From positions 62,001 through 126,000 of the forward strand of contig JAAEQD010000345.1 of the NCBI GenBank assembly GCA_024231855.1: a DNA stretch of 64,000 nt. The letters run 5' to 3'. A model generated the notes under the pieces. That model ran no database searches. It worked only from the letters and a program-made list of their open reading frames with translations, and had not been told where the DNA came from. This document shows positions 18,163 through 27,160 of this stretch, piece by piece (position 1 is the first letter of the stretch; each line of letters starts with the position of its first letter). This DNA comes from Candidatus Zixiibacteriota bacterium. GTDB lineage: Bacteria > Zixibacteria > MSB-5A5 > UBA10806 > 4484-95. Position numbers and translations under genes: made by a program.

Positions 18163-19365
18163 ATGGCAAACGTTAAGAATAAAAAAGGAGTTATCGCGAT
18201 TTTAACCGGAGGTGGAGATGTCCCCGGCCTGAATCCGGCGATCAGGGCCGTTACCATACGGGCTATCAGGGAAGGCTACAAGGTAATCGGTATCCGGCGA
18301 GGTTGGGCCGGCGCGGTGGAGATTATCCGTGAAAACGATGCCGATAACGCCGACAATTATCAAATACTGACCGAGGAAATAGTTAACAAGGCGGGCCGGA
18401 CCGGCGGTACGTTTTTGCATAGCTCCCGAACTCACCCGGGACATATAGCCAAAGTGAATATCCCATCGCATCTGCAGGATAAATATCACGATGAAATGAA
18501 TGATTTGACGCCGGAGGTTATCAAGAATCTGGATTGGCTGGGTGTCGACTATCTCATTCCGATTGGCGGCGATGATACGCTCAGCTATGGAGTCAGGCTG
18601 TATAAAGAAGGCGTTAACGTAGTCGCTATCCCCAAGACAATGGATAACGATGTGCCGGGCACCGATTACTGTATCGGATTCAGCACCTGCGTGACCCGGA
18701 CGATTATGATGACCAACAACCTCCGTACATCGGCGGGATCGCATGAGAGATTTTTAGTCCTTGAGGTATTCGGGCGCTATGCCGGTTTTACGGCGATGCT
18801 GCCGACTATGGCCGGCGCCGGCAATCGATGCGTTATTCCGGAGTATAAATTCGATATCGAAAGATTAACCGAACTGCTGACCAGCGACTGGCATAAGAAC
18901 CCGAGCAAGTACTCGGTTGTGCTGGTATCGGAAGGGGCCATGTTCGAGGGCAGCGAGATGGTTTTTCAGGATTCGGCTAAGGACGCTTACGGCCATGCCA
19001 AGCTGGGCGGTATCGGCGATCTGGTGTCGGCTAAAATTAAGGAGCTCTCCCCCAAATTCAACAACGGCAGACCGATTGATACTATCACTCAGAAGCTGGG
19101 CTACCTGGTTCGCGGCGGCGATCCCGATTCGATGGATTCTATCGTACCGATGGCTTACGGCAACCTGGCTTTGGATCTTATCGATAAGGGAGTGCACGGC
19201 CGATTGGTGGTTCTGAAAAACGGCCGCTATGATAATATGCCTATCGATGTGGTAACCAGCACCAAGAAATTCGTCAATGTTGAGAAGCATTACAACACGG
19301 ATCGACTCCGACCTCAATACAAAACTTTCGAGATGCAGCCGCTGTTTATCATGACCGGCGAGTGA
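18163..19365 (+). CDS. 6-phosphofructokinase, probably pyrophosphate-dependent
   Basis: Phosphorylates fructose 6-phosphate in glycolysis. 400 residues in the phosphofructokinase fold: LTGGGDVPGLNPAIR (about 15-29), IGGDDTLSYG (near 131) and IPKTMDNDVPGTDYCIGFST (about 157-176, with the catalytic Asp). The Asp after GGD and the Lys in PKTMDND are the residues known to exclude ATP and favour PPi; ATP enzymes have Gly at both places. With PPi the reaction would be reversible and could serve gluconeogenesis. GGAGG lies upstream of the ATG. It stands alone. Confidence 0.93.
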   Translation: MANVKNKKGVIAILTGGGDVPGLNPAIRAVTIRAIREGYKVIGIRRGWAGAVEIIRENDADNADNYQILTEEIVNKAGRTGGTFLHSSRTHPGHIAKVNIPSHLQDKYHDEMNDLTPEVIKNLDWLGVDYLIPIGGDDTLSYGVRLYKEGVNVVAIPKTMDNDVPGTDYCIGFSTCVTRTIMMTNNLRTSAGSHERFLVLEVFGRYAGFTAMLPTMAGAGNRCVIPEYKFDIERLTELLTSDWHKNPSKYSVVLVSEGAMFEGSEMVFQDSAKDAYGHAKLGGIGDLVSAKIKELSPKFNNGRPIDTITQKLGYLVRGGDPDSMDSIVPMAYGNLALDLIDKGVHGRLVVLKNGRYDNMPIDVVTSTKKFVNVEKHYNTDRLRPQYKTFEMQPLFIMTGE

Positions 19366-19400
19366 GAAGTAAGCCGGGCATCCGCACCTAAACGTGGCCT

Positions 19401-19426
19401 GTCATTCCCGTGAAAACGGGAATCTA
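19401..19426. repeat. Short dispersed palindrome upstream of the TIR-STAND gene
   Basis: Hairpin ATTCCCG-TGAAAA-CGGGAAT within GTCATTCCCGTGAAAACGGG, the form of a short palindromic intergenic repeat widespread in bacterial genomes. The following GC-rich tail (GGGGGGCGGG) resembles the flanks of the repeats near 5-6 kb. The remaining bases to 19652 show no gene. Confidence 0.65.
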
Positions 19427-19652
19427 GGGGGGCGGGTTTTCCCTCCGGTCGGAAAGCGACCTGCGTTAAATTCACAACACAAACCTCTTGACTTTCTGCT
19501 ATCAAACCAAGATTATAGACTATACATATCACGGCGACGGCCAGGCATCTTTGAGAACCGGCTGTAGATATGCCAGAGTAACCGGGGCAAACCACAGCAC
19601 GAATGACTCGCCTCAGTAATGTTTGACAATTGATACAGATAAGGCTACACAA

Positions 19653-22600
19653 ATGGCATTTACGACAAAGATCAATTTCGTACACCATCTTCTTCATGCC
19701 CGCGATTGGCAGTACCGCCCGGAGTTTGATAAGCTATGCAAATGGTGGAAGGATACTCACGCAGGAGTATGCGCCCTGGTGGGCATTGGTGGCGCGGGCA
19801 AAACGGCGATAGCCGAGCGTTTCCTGCGCGAAATACCGGATGTTTTGCCTAACGATCCCAAAATCTCCAAAAACGCCAAATTGCCAACACCTGAACGTTT
19901 ATTCGTATTCTCATTCTATGATGCTCCTAATGCAGATAATTTTATTGCTCACTTGGCCGCCTGGCTCTCGGGAACAGTTTATGATGAATCGAATCCAATC
20001 CCATCATTTTACCAAACGCTTGATCTACTGCAGCAAGCCGGATCATGCCTGCTTGTACTCGATGGTTTGGAAAAAGTCCAGCATGACGGCGCACGAGGCG
20101 GGATATTGGGCCAGATTCAGGACAAGCGGTTGAGTGATTTGGTATTGCGATTATCACGTGGTTACTTGCCAAATATACAATCGATTATAACTACTCGTTT
20201 TCCATTAGCTGAACTTGAAGAGGAACAACCACATCATTATAATACTATTTCAGTTGAAAATATATCAGACGAAACCGGTGTAGACCTGCTTCGCCAGCGT
20301 GGTGTAAAAGGAACCGATGTTGAGTTAAGAGGTATTGTAAAAGAATGCGGAAATCATGCGTTAACAGTTGATCTTACCGGTGGTTATATATCTCGATTTG
20401 GCGGCAAAGAAGGATTTGAACTGAAGGCATCCGAAGAGATCGAGAAGGAGATTAGTAAAGAGCCTAATCCCGCCCGACGCCGCTTATTAAGACAGGAATA
20501 TAAATTTGCGCGTGTCGCTGAACGTTATAGGGTAGCTTTTAAAAAAAGTGATATAGCGGCTTTATCACTATTGGAGCGTGTTTGCCTTTTCCGGCTTGGA
20601 ATAGATGTAGATACTTTAGCATCTATTTTCATTGGCAAAGATAAAGAGGATATTTCAGGAAAGGCATTAGCTAGATTAAGTAAGAATAATCTTCAAGCTA
20701 AACTAGACATTCTCGTCGATATGCGTTTGTTGGAAGCCAATAAAACCGATTCAAAGTTTAAATATACAATTCACCCGGCTGTGAGAGACGGATTTTTAAA
20801 AGGTTTAGATAAAGATACCGCCAAAAGCGGCCATGAAGCCGCGCGAAAAGGACTTGAGGCTTCACTTGGAAAGCAACCGGAAGAATACCCTTCTGATCCG
20901 GCTTCGCTTGATCTGCTTGAAGAGATAGTATATCACACACTTGAAGCCGGGCATGCACAAGAAGCATTTGATGTTTATTGGGATAGGATCGGAGGATATG
21001 AAAACCTTGGTACGCGCCTGGGGGCTTATGAACGAGGTGAAAGAATTTGCAGGGCATTTGCCGGTAATCAGCCACCAGATTCTGCTCCTTTGCCTAAAGG
21101 GCTGTCTGAAAATGATCAATCGATTTGGATAAACGTCTGGGCACTATATTTGAGCGAACTTGGCCGTATTGATGCCGCTGCGCAATGTTTAAAACGTAAT
21201 ATTAAACTGCGTATGAGTCAAGAGAGGTGGAAAAATTCATCCATAAGCAACTTTAACTTGGCCGGTTTGTTACTTCGGACTGGTCGCTTGAAAGATGGTC
21301 TGCTTAAATCCGAGGAGGCACTACGCCTAGCCGAACTTGGTACAAATGCCGCGGAAAGGATGCACTCCAGTGCTTATTTAGGCTTTGCCCATGCGTTAAA
21401 AGGCAATATAGATGATTCTCAAAACGACTTCCGCGATTGTCTACACTGGCAGCATAAAGCTGATGGTAGAATCGACAATCCGCTTTATAGCACCAGAGGA
21501 ATCTTACGCGCATTATTATTAGTGAATATTGGTCTAATTAAAGATGCAACTGAAATAACTAGTTCTAATATCGATTTATTAGTTAAATTTGGGGGTGATC
21601 TACATCAAGATATTCCAAAATGTAATTTAATTCTTGCTGATATAGCCCGAAATAAAGGCTCTTACAAGGAAGCTCGACGATTTTATGGACAAGCGCATGA
21701 ATGGGCCATTGCCCGCGACGCCAAAGAGCTGCTATGTTGGGCTGCACTAGCGCAAGCTAAGATCGCTTATGATGAAGCCAAACAGAAAAAAAACATAACG
21801 AAAGGCAAGCGAGCAAAACTACTAGAAGAAGCATATTCAAGTATCGAGGAAGGCTTGAATATTGCCCGTGATTGCGGTTTTGGGATTTTTCATATTGATT
21901 TGTTGCTGATTCGGGCGGCAATATGCCTATTTGAGGGAAAGGCTGATGAAGCCGAGAAAGTCATCAATATTGCGCTGTTTGAGGGGATTCATCCTAAGAA
22001 GGAATCCGGGCGGCCGGTGCTTCTGGCGGCTACTGATGATGAGTGCGGCTATGCCTGGGGTATCACATTGGGCCTTCACTTGCTGGCCGAGACTAGGCTG
22101 CTGCAAACCGCCCAAGCAATAGGCAATAAAACGTTTGTACCAGCGCTTTTCGACGAGTTACCACCTTACGCTCAAATACTAATCGATGAAGCTATCGAAT
22201 ACATGGATCAATGCATTGAATACCGCATTAAAATTCAAGATCCCAAGGTTAAGGAAACCGAGGCGGTGTTTGATAAACTCAATAATGGGATACTGACAAC
22301 GTATCCGCTGAAACCAATAGTTAGGAAACAAGGTAAAGCCGCTGATACTGCGCCAACAAGTACTGAAGAATCCGCTCTGTTCGATGTTTTCTTAAGTCAT
22401 AATAGCAAAGATAAACCTGCCATTCGCAAGCTTGGTGAAATGTTAAAGGAAAAAGGGATAAAAGTATGGCTTGACGAATGGGAACTCGCGCCCGGAAGAT
22501 TATGGCAGGAAAAAGTCGAGAAAATTATTAAAACAGCAAAATCAGCCGCTATTGTAGTGGGCAGTGATGGCATCGGACCCTGGGAAAATGTTGAGATGAG

Positions 22601-22790
22601 AGGTAGCCTGACTGAGTTTGTTAAACGTAAAATACCGGTCATTCCCGTGCTGTTACCTGGAGCCCCTGAAGAATCAGACCTTCCTTTATTCCTTAATGAA
22701 TTCACCCGTGTAGATCTTCGCGATGGTATAACGGACGAAGGGATCAATCGTATAATTTGGGGTATTACCGGCAAAAAGCCTAAAAGCTGA
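19653..22790 (+). CDS. STAND NTPase with C-terminal TIR domain (bacterial NLR-like, candidate immune receptor)
   Basis: About 1045 residues, cytosolic. Order: NTPase core with P-loop VGIGGAGKTA (residues 43-52) and Walker B SCLLVLDGLEKV (about 131-142), with sensor-like ITTRFPLAELEEE near 180; a winged-helix-like region to about 400; helical TPR-like repeats from about 430 to 860 (AALLLRTGRLKDG-type units, ALAQAKIAYDEA); and a TIR domain at about 907-1045 (FDVFLSHNSKD, WLDEWELAPG with the probable NADase Glu at about 944, GIGPWENVEM, IPVIPVLLPGAP). Known relatives sense phage proteins and trigger NAD+ loss or abortive infection; which trigger applies here is unknown. The ATG at 19653 is chosen (AAGG upstream); a TTG at 19623 is possible. 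AT-rich codons suggest transfer. No other defence genes adjoin. Confidence 0.88.
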   Translation: MAFTTKINFVHHLLHARDWQYRPEFDKLCKWWKDTHAGVCALVGIGGAGKTAIAERFLREIPDVLPNDPKISKNAKLPTPERLFVFSFYDAPNADNFIAHLAAWLSGTVYDESNPIPSFYQTLDLLQQAGSCLLVLDGLEKVQHDGARGGILGQIQDKRLSDLVLRLSRGYLPNIQSIITTRFPLAELEEEQPHHYNTISVENISDETGVDLLRQRGVKGTDVELRGIVKECGNHALTVDLTGGYISRFGGKEGFELKASEEIEKEISKEPNPARRRLLRQEYKFARVAERYRVAFKKSDIAALSLLERVCLFRLGIDVDTLASIFIGKDKEDISGKALARLSKNNLQAKLDILVDMRLLEANKTDSKFKYTIHPAVRDGFLKGLDKDTAKSGHEAARKGLEASLGKQPEEYPSDPASLDLLEEIVYHTLEAGHAQEAFDVYWDRIGGYENLGTRLGAYERGERICRAFAGNQPPDSAPLPKGLSENDQSIWINVWALYLSELGRIDAAAQCLKRNIKLRMSQERWKNSSISNFNLAGLLLRTGRLKDGLLKSEEALRLAELGTNAAERMHSSAYLGFAHALKGNIDDSQNDFRDCLHWQHKADGRIDNPLYSTRGILRALLLVNIGLIKDATEITSSNIDLLVKFGGDLHQDIPKCNLILADIARNKGSYKEARRFYGQAHEWAIARDAKELLCWAALAQAKIAYDEAKQKKNITKGKRAKLLEEAYSSIEEGLNIARDCGFGIFHIDLLLIRAAICLFEGKADEAEKVINIALFEGIHPKKESGRPVLLAATDDECGYAWGITLGLHLLAETRLLQTAQAIGNKTFVPALFDELPPYAQILIDEAIEYMDQCIEYRIKIQDPKVKETEAVFDKLNNGILTTYPLKPIVRKQGKAADTAPTSTEESALFDVFLSHNSKDKPAIRKLGEMLKEKGIKVWLDEWELAPGRLWQEKVEKIIKTAKSAAIVVGSDGIGPWENVEMRGSLTEFVKRKIPVIPVLLPGAPEESDLPLFLNEFTRVDLRDGITDEGINRIIWGITGKKPKS

Positions 22791-22839
22791 TTAGCTAATA
22801 CTAACACTAATTCGTTTAACTAATAAACAGAGTAATTTT

Positions 22840-24651
22840 TTACTTCATATCAGATGCGATAAACCTCACAGCCCTTTTCAAATCCCTGGCGAATTGCCGG
22901 CGGCTTTGTACGTATTGATTGTACTGATCGGGATCGAGTATTACCGGGGGTAGGCACAACTCCATGTCCGCTATCAATGAATCGCCATGGGAGGTGTTGC
23001 TTAGCCGGAAGTCGTAAAATTCGTTATCATCGCTTATAATAGAATCGGGGATATCGGCAGCCGTGCAGTTTTGCACATGAAGCCTGACTGCTACCTCGTA
23101 GATGATATTTCGCTGGAATGTCGTCGGCCAGGTCCTGGTGGAGTCGCCCTTGTTGTTATAACTTAAAAAACTAAGGACCCAGGGCCGTATAATCATCGCA
23201 TCGTCTTTTCGGTAGCCGAACTTATTGTATGATATATCAAAGGATATGGCCAGTTCATTATCGGCGGCGCTTTCAATTATCATGTTATCGAGCGCGGCTT
23301 TCGGCAGAATTCGTTCCATTGATTTACTTAGTTGAGTCTCCCAATCGTACGACCGGCTTGATTTTTTAATCCAGCTCCAGACCATAGCGGCATGACCGAC
23401 GATTTTATTATCAAGCGTTCCGATCAGCTTCCCGCGTTCGTTTAACTCACCCTCGATTAAATATCGGAACGTGTCTGGCGGATGTGTTGAGCAGTCCAAT
23501 CTAAACGGCGAACAACCCGCTACTATAGGCAAGGCGAAACATCCATGGAGGGATATGGGCAAACAGCCTAACGACAAATACTCAACTGTCATATCCTGAT
23601 ATATCGTATCGCCTGTAGGGGATTGATAGGCAGTGATAACATGATTAAACTGAAAGGGTGAGGGAAAATTAACATTGCCTAAATATGAATCATCAGCTTG
23701 TACCAGGACCGGCCAGGCATTATAGCCGGCAAGCTTCAACCGACTGATAAAGAGATTGGCCAGACCTTTGCAATCACCGTAACCTTTGCGCCACACCTCG
23801 CCGGGCGGCGGCGGGCAGAACCTGCCCTCGCCTATTTCGACGGCAACATATCGACATTTCTCAATAATCGCCGAATATATGGCAGTGTCATCGTCCGCGA
23901 CAGCAAGGATTCCCCGGGCGGCTTTAAAAGACTCATTGCCTTCATAGAAATCCTGTGACCACGCGTGGACGGCATCCCACGAGGAAAAATCATCTTTGCC
24001 TTCTTTCGATTCGAAGAGTTGCCACAGTCCCGGACGAAAATCTCGCGGGGCTTTTTCGAAATCGGAATCTTCCAAAGCGGGAAGATCGTACCAGGAAAAT
24101 GTTATCGTATCGTCAGCATCGAAATATTGAGGTTCATTGTTATCCAGGCTGTATTTTAAACGCCACTTTTTAGAGGGGAATTTGATCGATATATGGACGG
24201 TATCAACGGGATAACTGCCTATCGCCTTGAAATAGTCACCGATACAAGCATCATTATCTTTAATTTTATAAAAATAATCGATGGTACTGCCGGGATTAAC
24301 ATTCCCGAAATCCCAGTAGTAAACTTTGTGGTCGGAGGCAAGAGTGCTGCTCTGCGTACTGGTAACCTGCTTGGCGTCCTTCAACTTATATTTCGAGGTA
24401 TTCAAATCAGTATCAGTAATTATTACTTCCGCTTTTTCGATTTTACCATTATATGGGACCGCCAAACTCGAAAATCTGGAATCATCAAGCGCTGATTCGC
24501 TTATAATTTTTAGCCGAACATTGTATGAGGTTTTTTTGCGTTTGCCATCGAACTCAATGGCCGTCTTCCTGTATACAATACGACCTTCTTCGCCCAGCGA
24601 ATTTACGGAAAACCAGATTAGAATTATTAGAACAAGTGATGCGATTTTCAT
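22840..24651 (-). CDS. DUF3857 and transglutaminase-like exported protein (intact triad)
   Basis: 603 residues. A signal peptide (about 1-20) is followed by a DUF3857-type beta domain (about 25-220) and a transglutaminase core. The Cys-His-Asp triad is visible: GYGDCKGLANLFISRLK, FNHVITAY and YQDMT. A C-terminal beta domain similar to DUF3858 follows. The ATG at 24651 overlaps the stop of the upstream paralogue (ATGA) and has GGAGA before it; a longer in-frame start lies inside the upstream gene and is rejected. These proteins are periplasmic and their reactions mostly unknown; peptidase or crosslinking activity is plausible. Confidence 0.87.
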   Translation of the reverse strand: MKIASLVLIILIWFSVNSLGEEGRIVYRKTAIEFDGKRKKTSYNVRLKIISESALDDSRFSSLAVPYNGKIEKAEVIITDTDLNTSKYKLKDAKQVTSTQSSTLASDHKVYYWDFGNVNPGSTIDYFYKIKDNDACIGDYFKAIGSYPVDTVHISIKFPSKKWRLKYSLDNNEPQYFDADDTITFSWYDLPALEDSDFEKAPRDFRPGLWQLFESKEGKDDFSSWDAVHAWSQDFYEGNESFKAARGILAVADDDTAIYSAIIEKCRYVAVEIGEGRFCPPPPGEVWRKGYGDCKGLANLFISRLKLAGYNAWPVLVQADDSYLGNVNFPSPFQFNHVITAYQSPTGDTIYQDMTVEYLSLGCLPISLHGCFALPIVAGCSPFRLDCSTHPPDTFRYLIEGELNERGKLIGTLDNKIVGHAAMVWSWIKKSSRSYDWETQLSKSMERILPKAALDNMIIESAADNELAISFDISYNKFGYRKDDAMIIRPWVLSFLSYNNKGDSTRTWPTTFQRNIIYEVAVRLHVQNCTAADIPDSIISDDNEFYDFRLSNTSHGDSLIADMELCLPPVILDPDQYNQYVQSRRQFARDLKRAVRFIASDMK

Positions 24652-26603
24652 TGTTTCTCCAAGATCACTGTCGAAAGGTCGTGTTTTAATCCCTTTTGCC
24701 AAAGCTCCTCCAGAACAGCGCTAAACTCCGCTTTAAAAAACGAATTTGACCGATTATAATATCGTCTGACAGACAACTTATTAGAGACCTCATCATATTG
24801 AGTCATCAACGAGTAAGAGAGCTGGCCTTTTTTTTCTTTAAATCTTAGACTATCAGGATTTATGGGCTTGTAACTTGAGCCGAGGTCCCATTCTATATTA
24901 TATACTCTCAGCCTATTGGTACCGAAATATACGGGATATTTCCTGGGTGGATTATTGTCTATCGAAGAGTTGGTGAAGGTCGGACCCGGATAAATTTTCA
25001 ACTCATAATCATAAGTATCATCTTCGATTAAATCCGGTATTGACACCTGAAAGTCAACCTTGAACTCATCAGGCTTCTGCAATGAATCAGGTGCAACCAC
25101 AACTGAATCGACCGATTCGTCGTCATCATCGAACAAGCTGCTGCCAATCGCCTCATTTTTCTCGGACTCGCTTAAAGTCATAAAATCCCTTCGAGCCTCA
25201 ATCGCCGCCTGATTATAATAGATGATATCCCCATCTCCCTGAAGGCCATTATCATCGGTAAGCTTTAGCCGCAAATTGACAACTGACCCGGAAATTTTTT
25301 CAAACTCCGGCGTATACCCGAGAAGCTGGCCGTTGCCGAAAGGAAGGCAGATAAAACGGTTGGATAATGCCGCATCAAGAATTCCTACCTGTCCGCCGGG
25401 ATCAGCCGGATCAAGATATAATGATTTGGAAGGGATGTAAACCAGCGCGTAATCGAACATTCTCAGGGATGGGAAATTAATCGGACTGTAATCCGCGTCG
25501 TCAGAGCATACCCATACCACTTCGCTTTCAATGCCGAGATGTTTCAAGATGGCGCATAAGATGGTTGATTTGTTTTCGGCATCCAGAGATTCCCATTTCA
25601 TCATTTTATCCACTTTGTCGGAAGGCCCGCCTATTCCCCACGCGCCGCTGTTTGCCCAGCGATCTCTGGTATAATCATATGCCAGTTTAATCAGATCATC
25701 TTCACCTGCTCCATCATACTTAAGACTATCGGCTACTTTCCTGGCTTTTTTGGATTTCTTCAGAGATTTCTTAAAAGATTCAGTATAATGTTTGATCAAA
25801 CTTTCCCAACTATCGGCGAATTCTTTCTTGAAATACCCGTTATTAAACAATGTCAAGGCGACATAAATATCGGTTACCAGATTTCTCTTTGGCGGCCTCA
25901 AAGATTCATCCTCGATTGCCGCGATCCCGGAGCCTTCGCAGATGAAGAGCAATTTGCCCTTAGTGCTGCCAACCATGGTCAATTGTTCCTGATGTTTTTC
26001 GATGTTGATCAAAGTTTCGTTGTTAATTACATACGCGTATTCAAAATATTGAGGTAGGATGAGCCTGAAATTAGCATACTGAACCGGAATATCCTCGTGG
26101 AATCTATAGACCGGGGGAAATAACAGGTTTTCATGAATGCTTTCTATAAATATATCGATGACGCAACCGGGCGTTACGCCCGGCATAGCGAATGATTTTG
26201 ATTTAACTTTGATATTTTTCTGTTTATCCTTAATCACAAGCTCTTCATAAATTTCATTTTTTGACAGTTTGATTTTTTCACCTGATGGAGTGTAGCAGAA
26301 AGCTTTGATGGATTTGATATCCTTGTTGCGATCGTAATACTCTTTATATTCCGCGTATGAAAGCCCGCTTTCAGTATAGATCTTAATCCGTTTCTTGAAT
26401 TTGACCTGAAGATATACGGATCCGCCCCTTTCATATACTACTTCGAATTCGGTCTCTTTCTGAGCTACCATGGCGTCGGCGGTAGAATCCATTGGACAAA
26501 CTGTTTGCTGCAATAACTCAGGCGGCGGCTGTTTCCAATTGAATTGATGGTCCGCCATTGCAAATTGGCAGATGAGTAAAACGTAAACCGGTATCCATTT
26601 CAT
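24648..26603 (-). CDS. DUF3857 and transglutaminase-like exported protein (catalytic triad lost)
   Basis: 651 residues with a signal peptide (ending FAMA, about residue 17), a DUF3857 domain (about 30-240; MPGVTPGCVIDIFIES is typical) and a transglutaminase-like domain (about 290-420). The catalytic positions have changed: the GDCK motif reads AENKS and the FNH histidine is replaced in MFDYALVYI; only the Asp of YLDPADPGG remains. It probably serves as a binding partner of the active paralogue encoded four bases overlapping downstream. GGAGAG before the ATG supports the start. Convergence of loss and overlap suggests a functional pair (inference). Confidence 0.85.
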   Translation of the reverse strand: MKWIPVYVLLICQFAMADHQFNWKQPPPELLQQTVCPMDSTADAMVAQKETEFEVVYERGGSVYLQVKFKKRIKIYTESGLSYAEYKEYYDRNKDIKSIKAFCYTPSGEKIKLSKNEIYEELVIKDKQKNIKVKSKSFAMPGVTPGCVIDIFIESIHENLLFPPVYRFHEDIPVQYANFRLILPQYFEYAYVINNETLINIEKHQEQLTMVGSTKGKLLFICEGSGIAAIEDESLRPPKRNLVTDIYVALTLFNNGYFKKEFADSWESLIKHYTESFKKSLKKSKKARKVADSLKYDGAGEDDLIKLAYDYTRDRWANSGAWGIGGPSDKVDKMMKWESLDAENKSTILCAILKHLGIESEVVWVCSDDADYSPINFPSLRMFDYALVYIPSKSLYLDPADPGGQVGILDAALSNRFICLPFGNGQLLGYTPEFEKISGSVVNLRLKLTDDNGLQGDGDIIYYNQAAIEARRDFMTLSESEKNEAIGSSLFDDDDESVDSVVVAPDSLQKPDEFKVDFQVSIPDLIEDDTYDYELKIYPGPTFTNSSIDNNPPRKYPVYFGTNRLRVYNIEWDLGSSYKPINPDSLRFKEKKGQLSYSLMTQYDEVSNKLSVRRYYNRSNSFFKAEFSAVLEELWQKGLKHDLSTVILEKQ

Positions 26604-27160
26604 GTCATCTCTCCAGTTATAAAATTAACTTCATGAAACTTCAGATAAGCAGACTTAGCATTAACACGAGAAAATTTATTTTCATCTCTCATAGTCTTAA
26701 TATAGCCAAGTAGCTGTAGGTTTTCCACAAAAAAATACTTTTTTGTATAGTCCAGGTTAAAGATTCCTGTATTAAAATTTAAAGCCAGAATTTTCATAAG
26801 ATTGAAATCGTGTTTTGAAGACAGTTGATATGTATCAGAATAGAAGCGGGGCAAAATCCTCGAGTTCGGTCGGGAAAGTTTGAATAGTGTCATATAGCGC
26901 AGCATGCAATCTTGTGACTCTGATTAAGGATAGCGACATTAATAAGCAGTTTAGACAAATATAGTATTTTTCAAATGGAAATCTTATAGTTGTTGACTTT
27001 CATATCTTAATGTATTAAATATAATTATCATGATATTAATGGCAAAATTCAGTAGATTGTTGTTATTAATGTATCAACTATCTTAGCAAGGCTATGAAAC
27101 GCTCTTATTCGGCATTTAGGAGAGTAAAAGAAATTTGGTGGAAAACCGATATTTGTTTTG
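26604..27160. other. Divergent intergenic region with probable promoter for the cytochrome gene
   Basis: No convincing gene. A + strand sigma-70-like site is present: TTGACT at 26993-26998, 17 bases, TAAATA at 27016-27021. It lies about 140 bases before the multihaem gene. The tract is AT-rich. Confidence 0.45.

Noticed and set aside
19314..19697. 127-codon reverse frame
   Set aside because: Its central part (PLDSRFHGNDR) is the well-known translation of a dispersed palindromic repeat, and it crosses the end of the phosphofructokinase gene.
26600..26905. A 101-codon reverse frame ending in the start of a DUF3857 gene (ATGA overlap)
   Set aside because: Low-complexity, no family signature, and the downstream gene has its own strong ribosome site.
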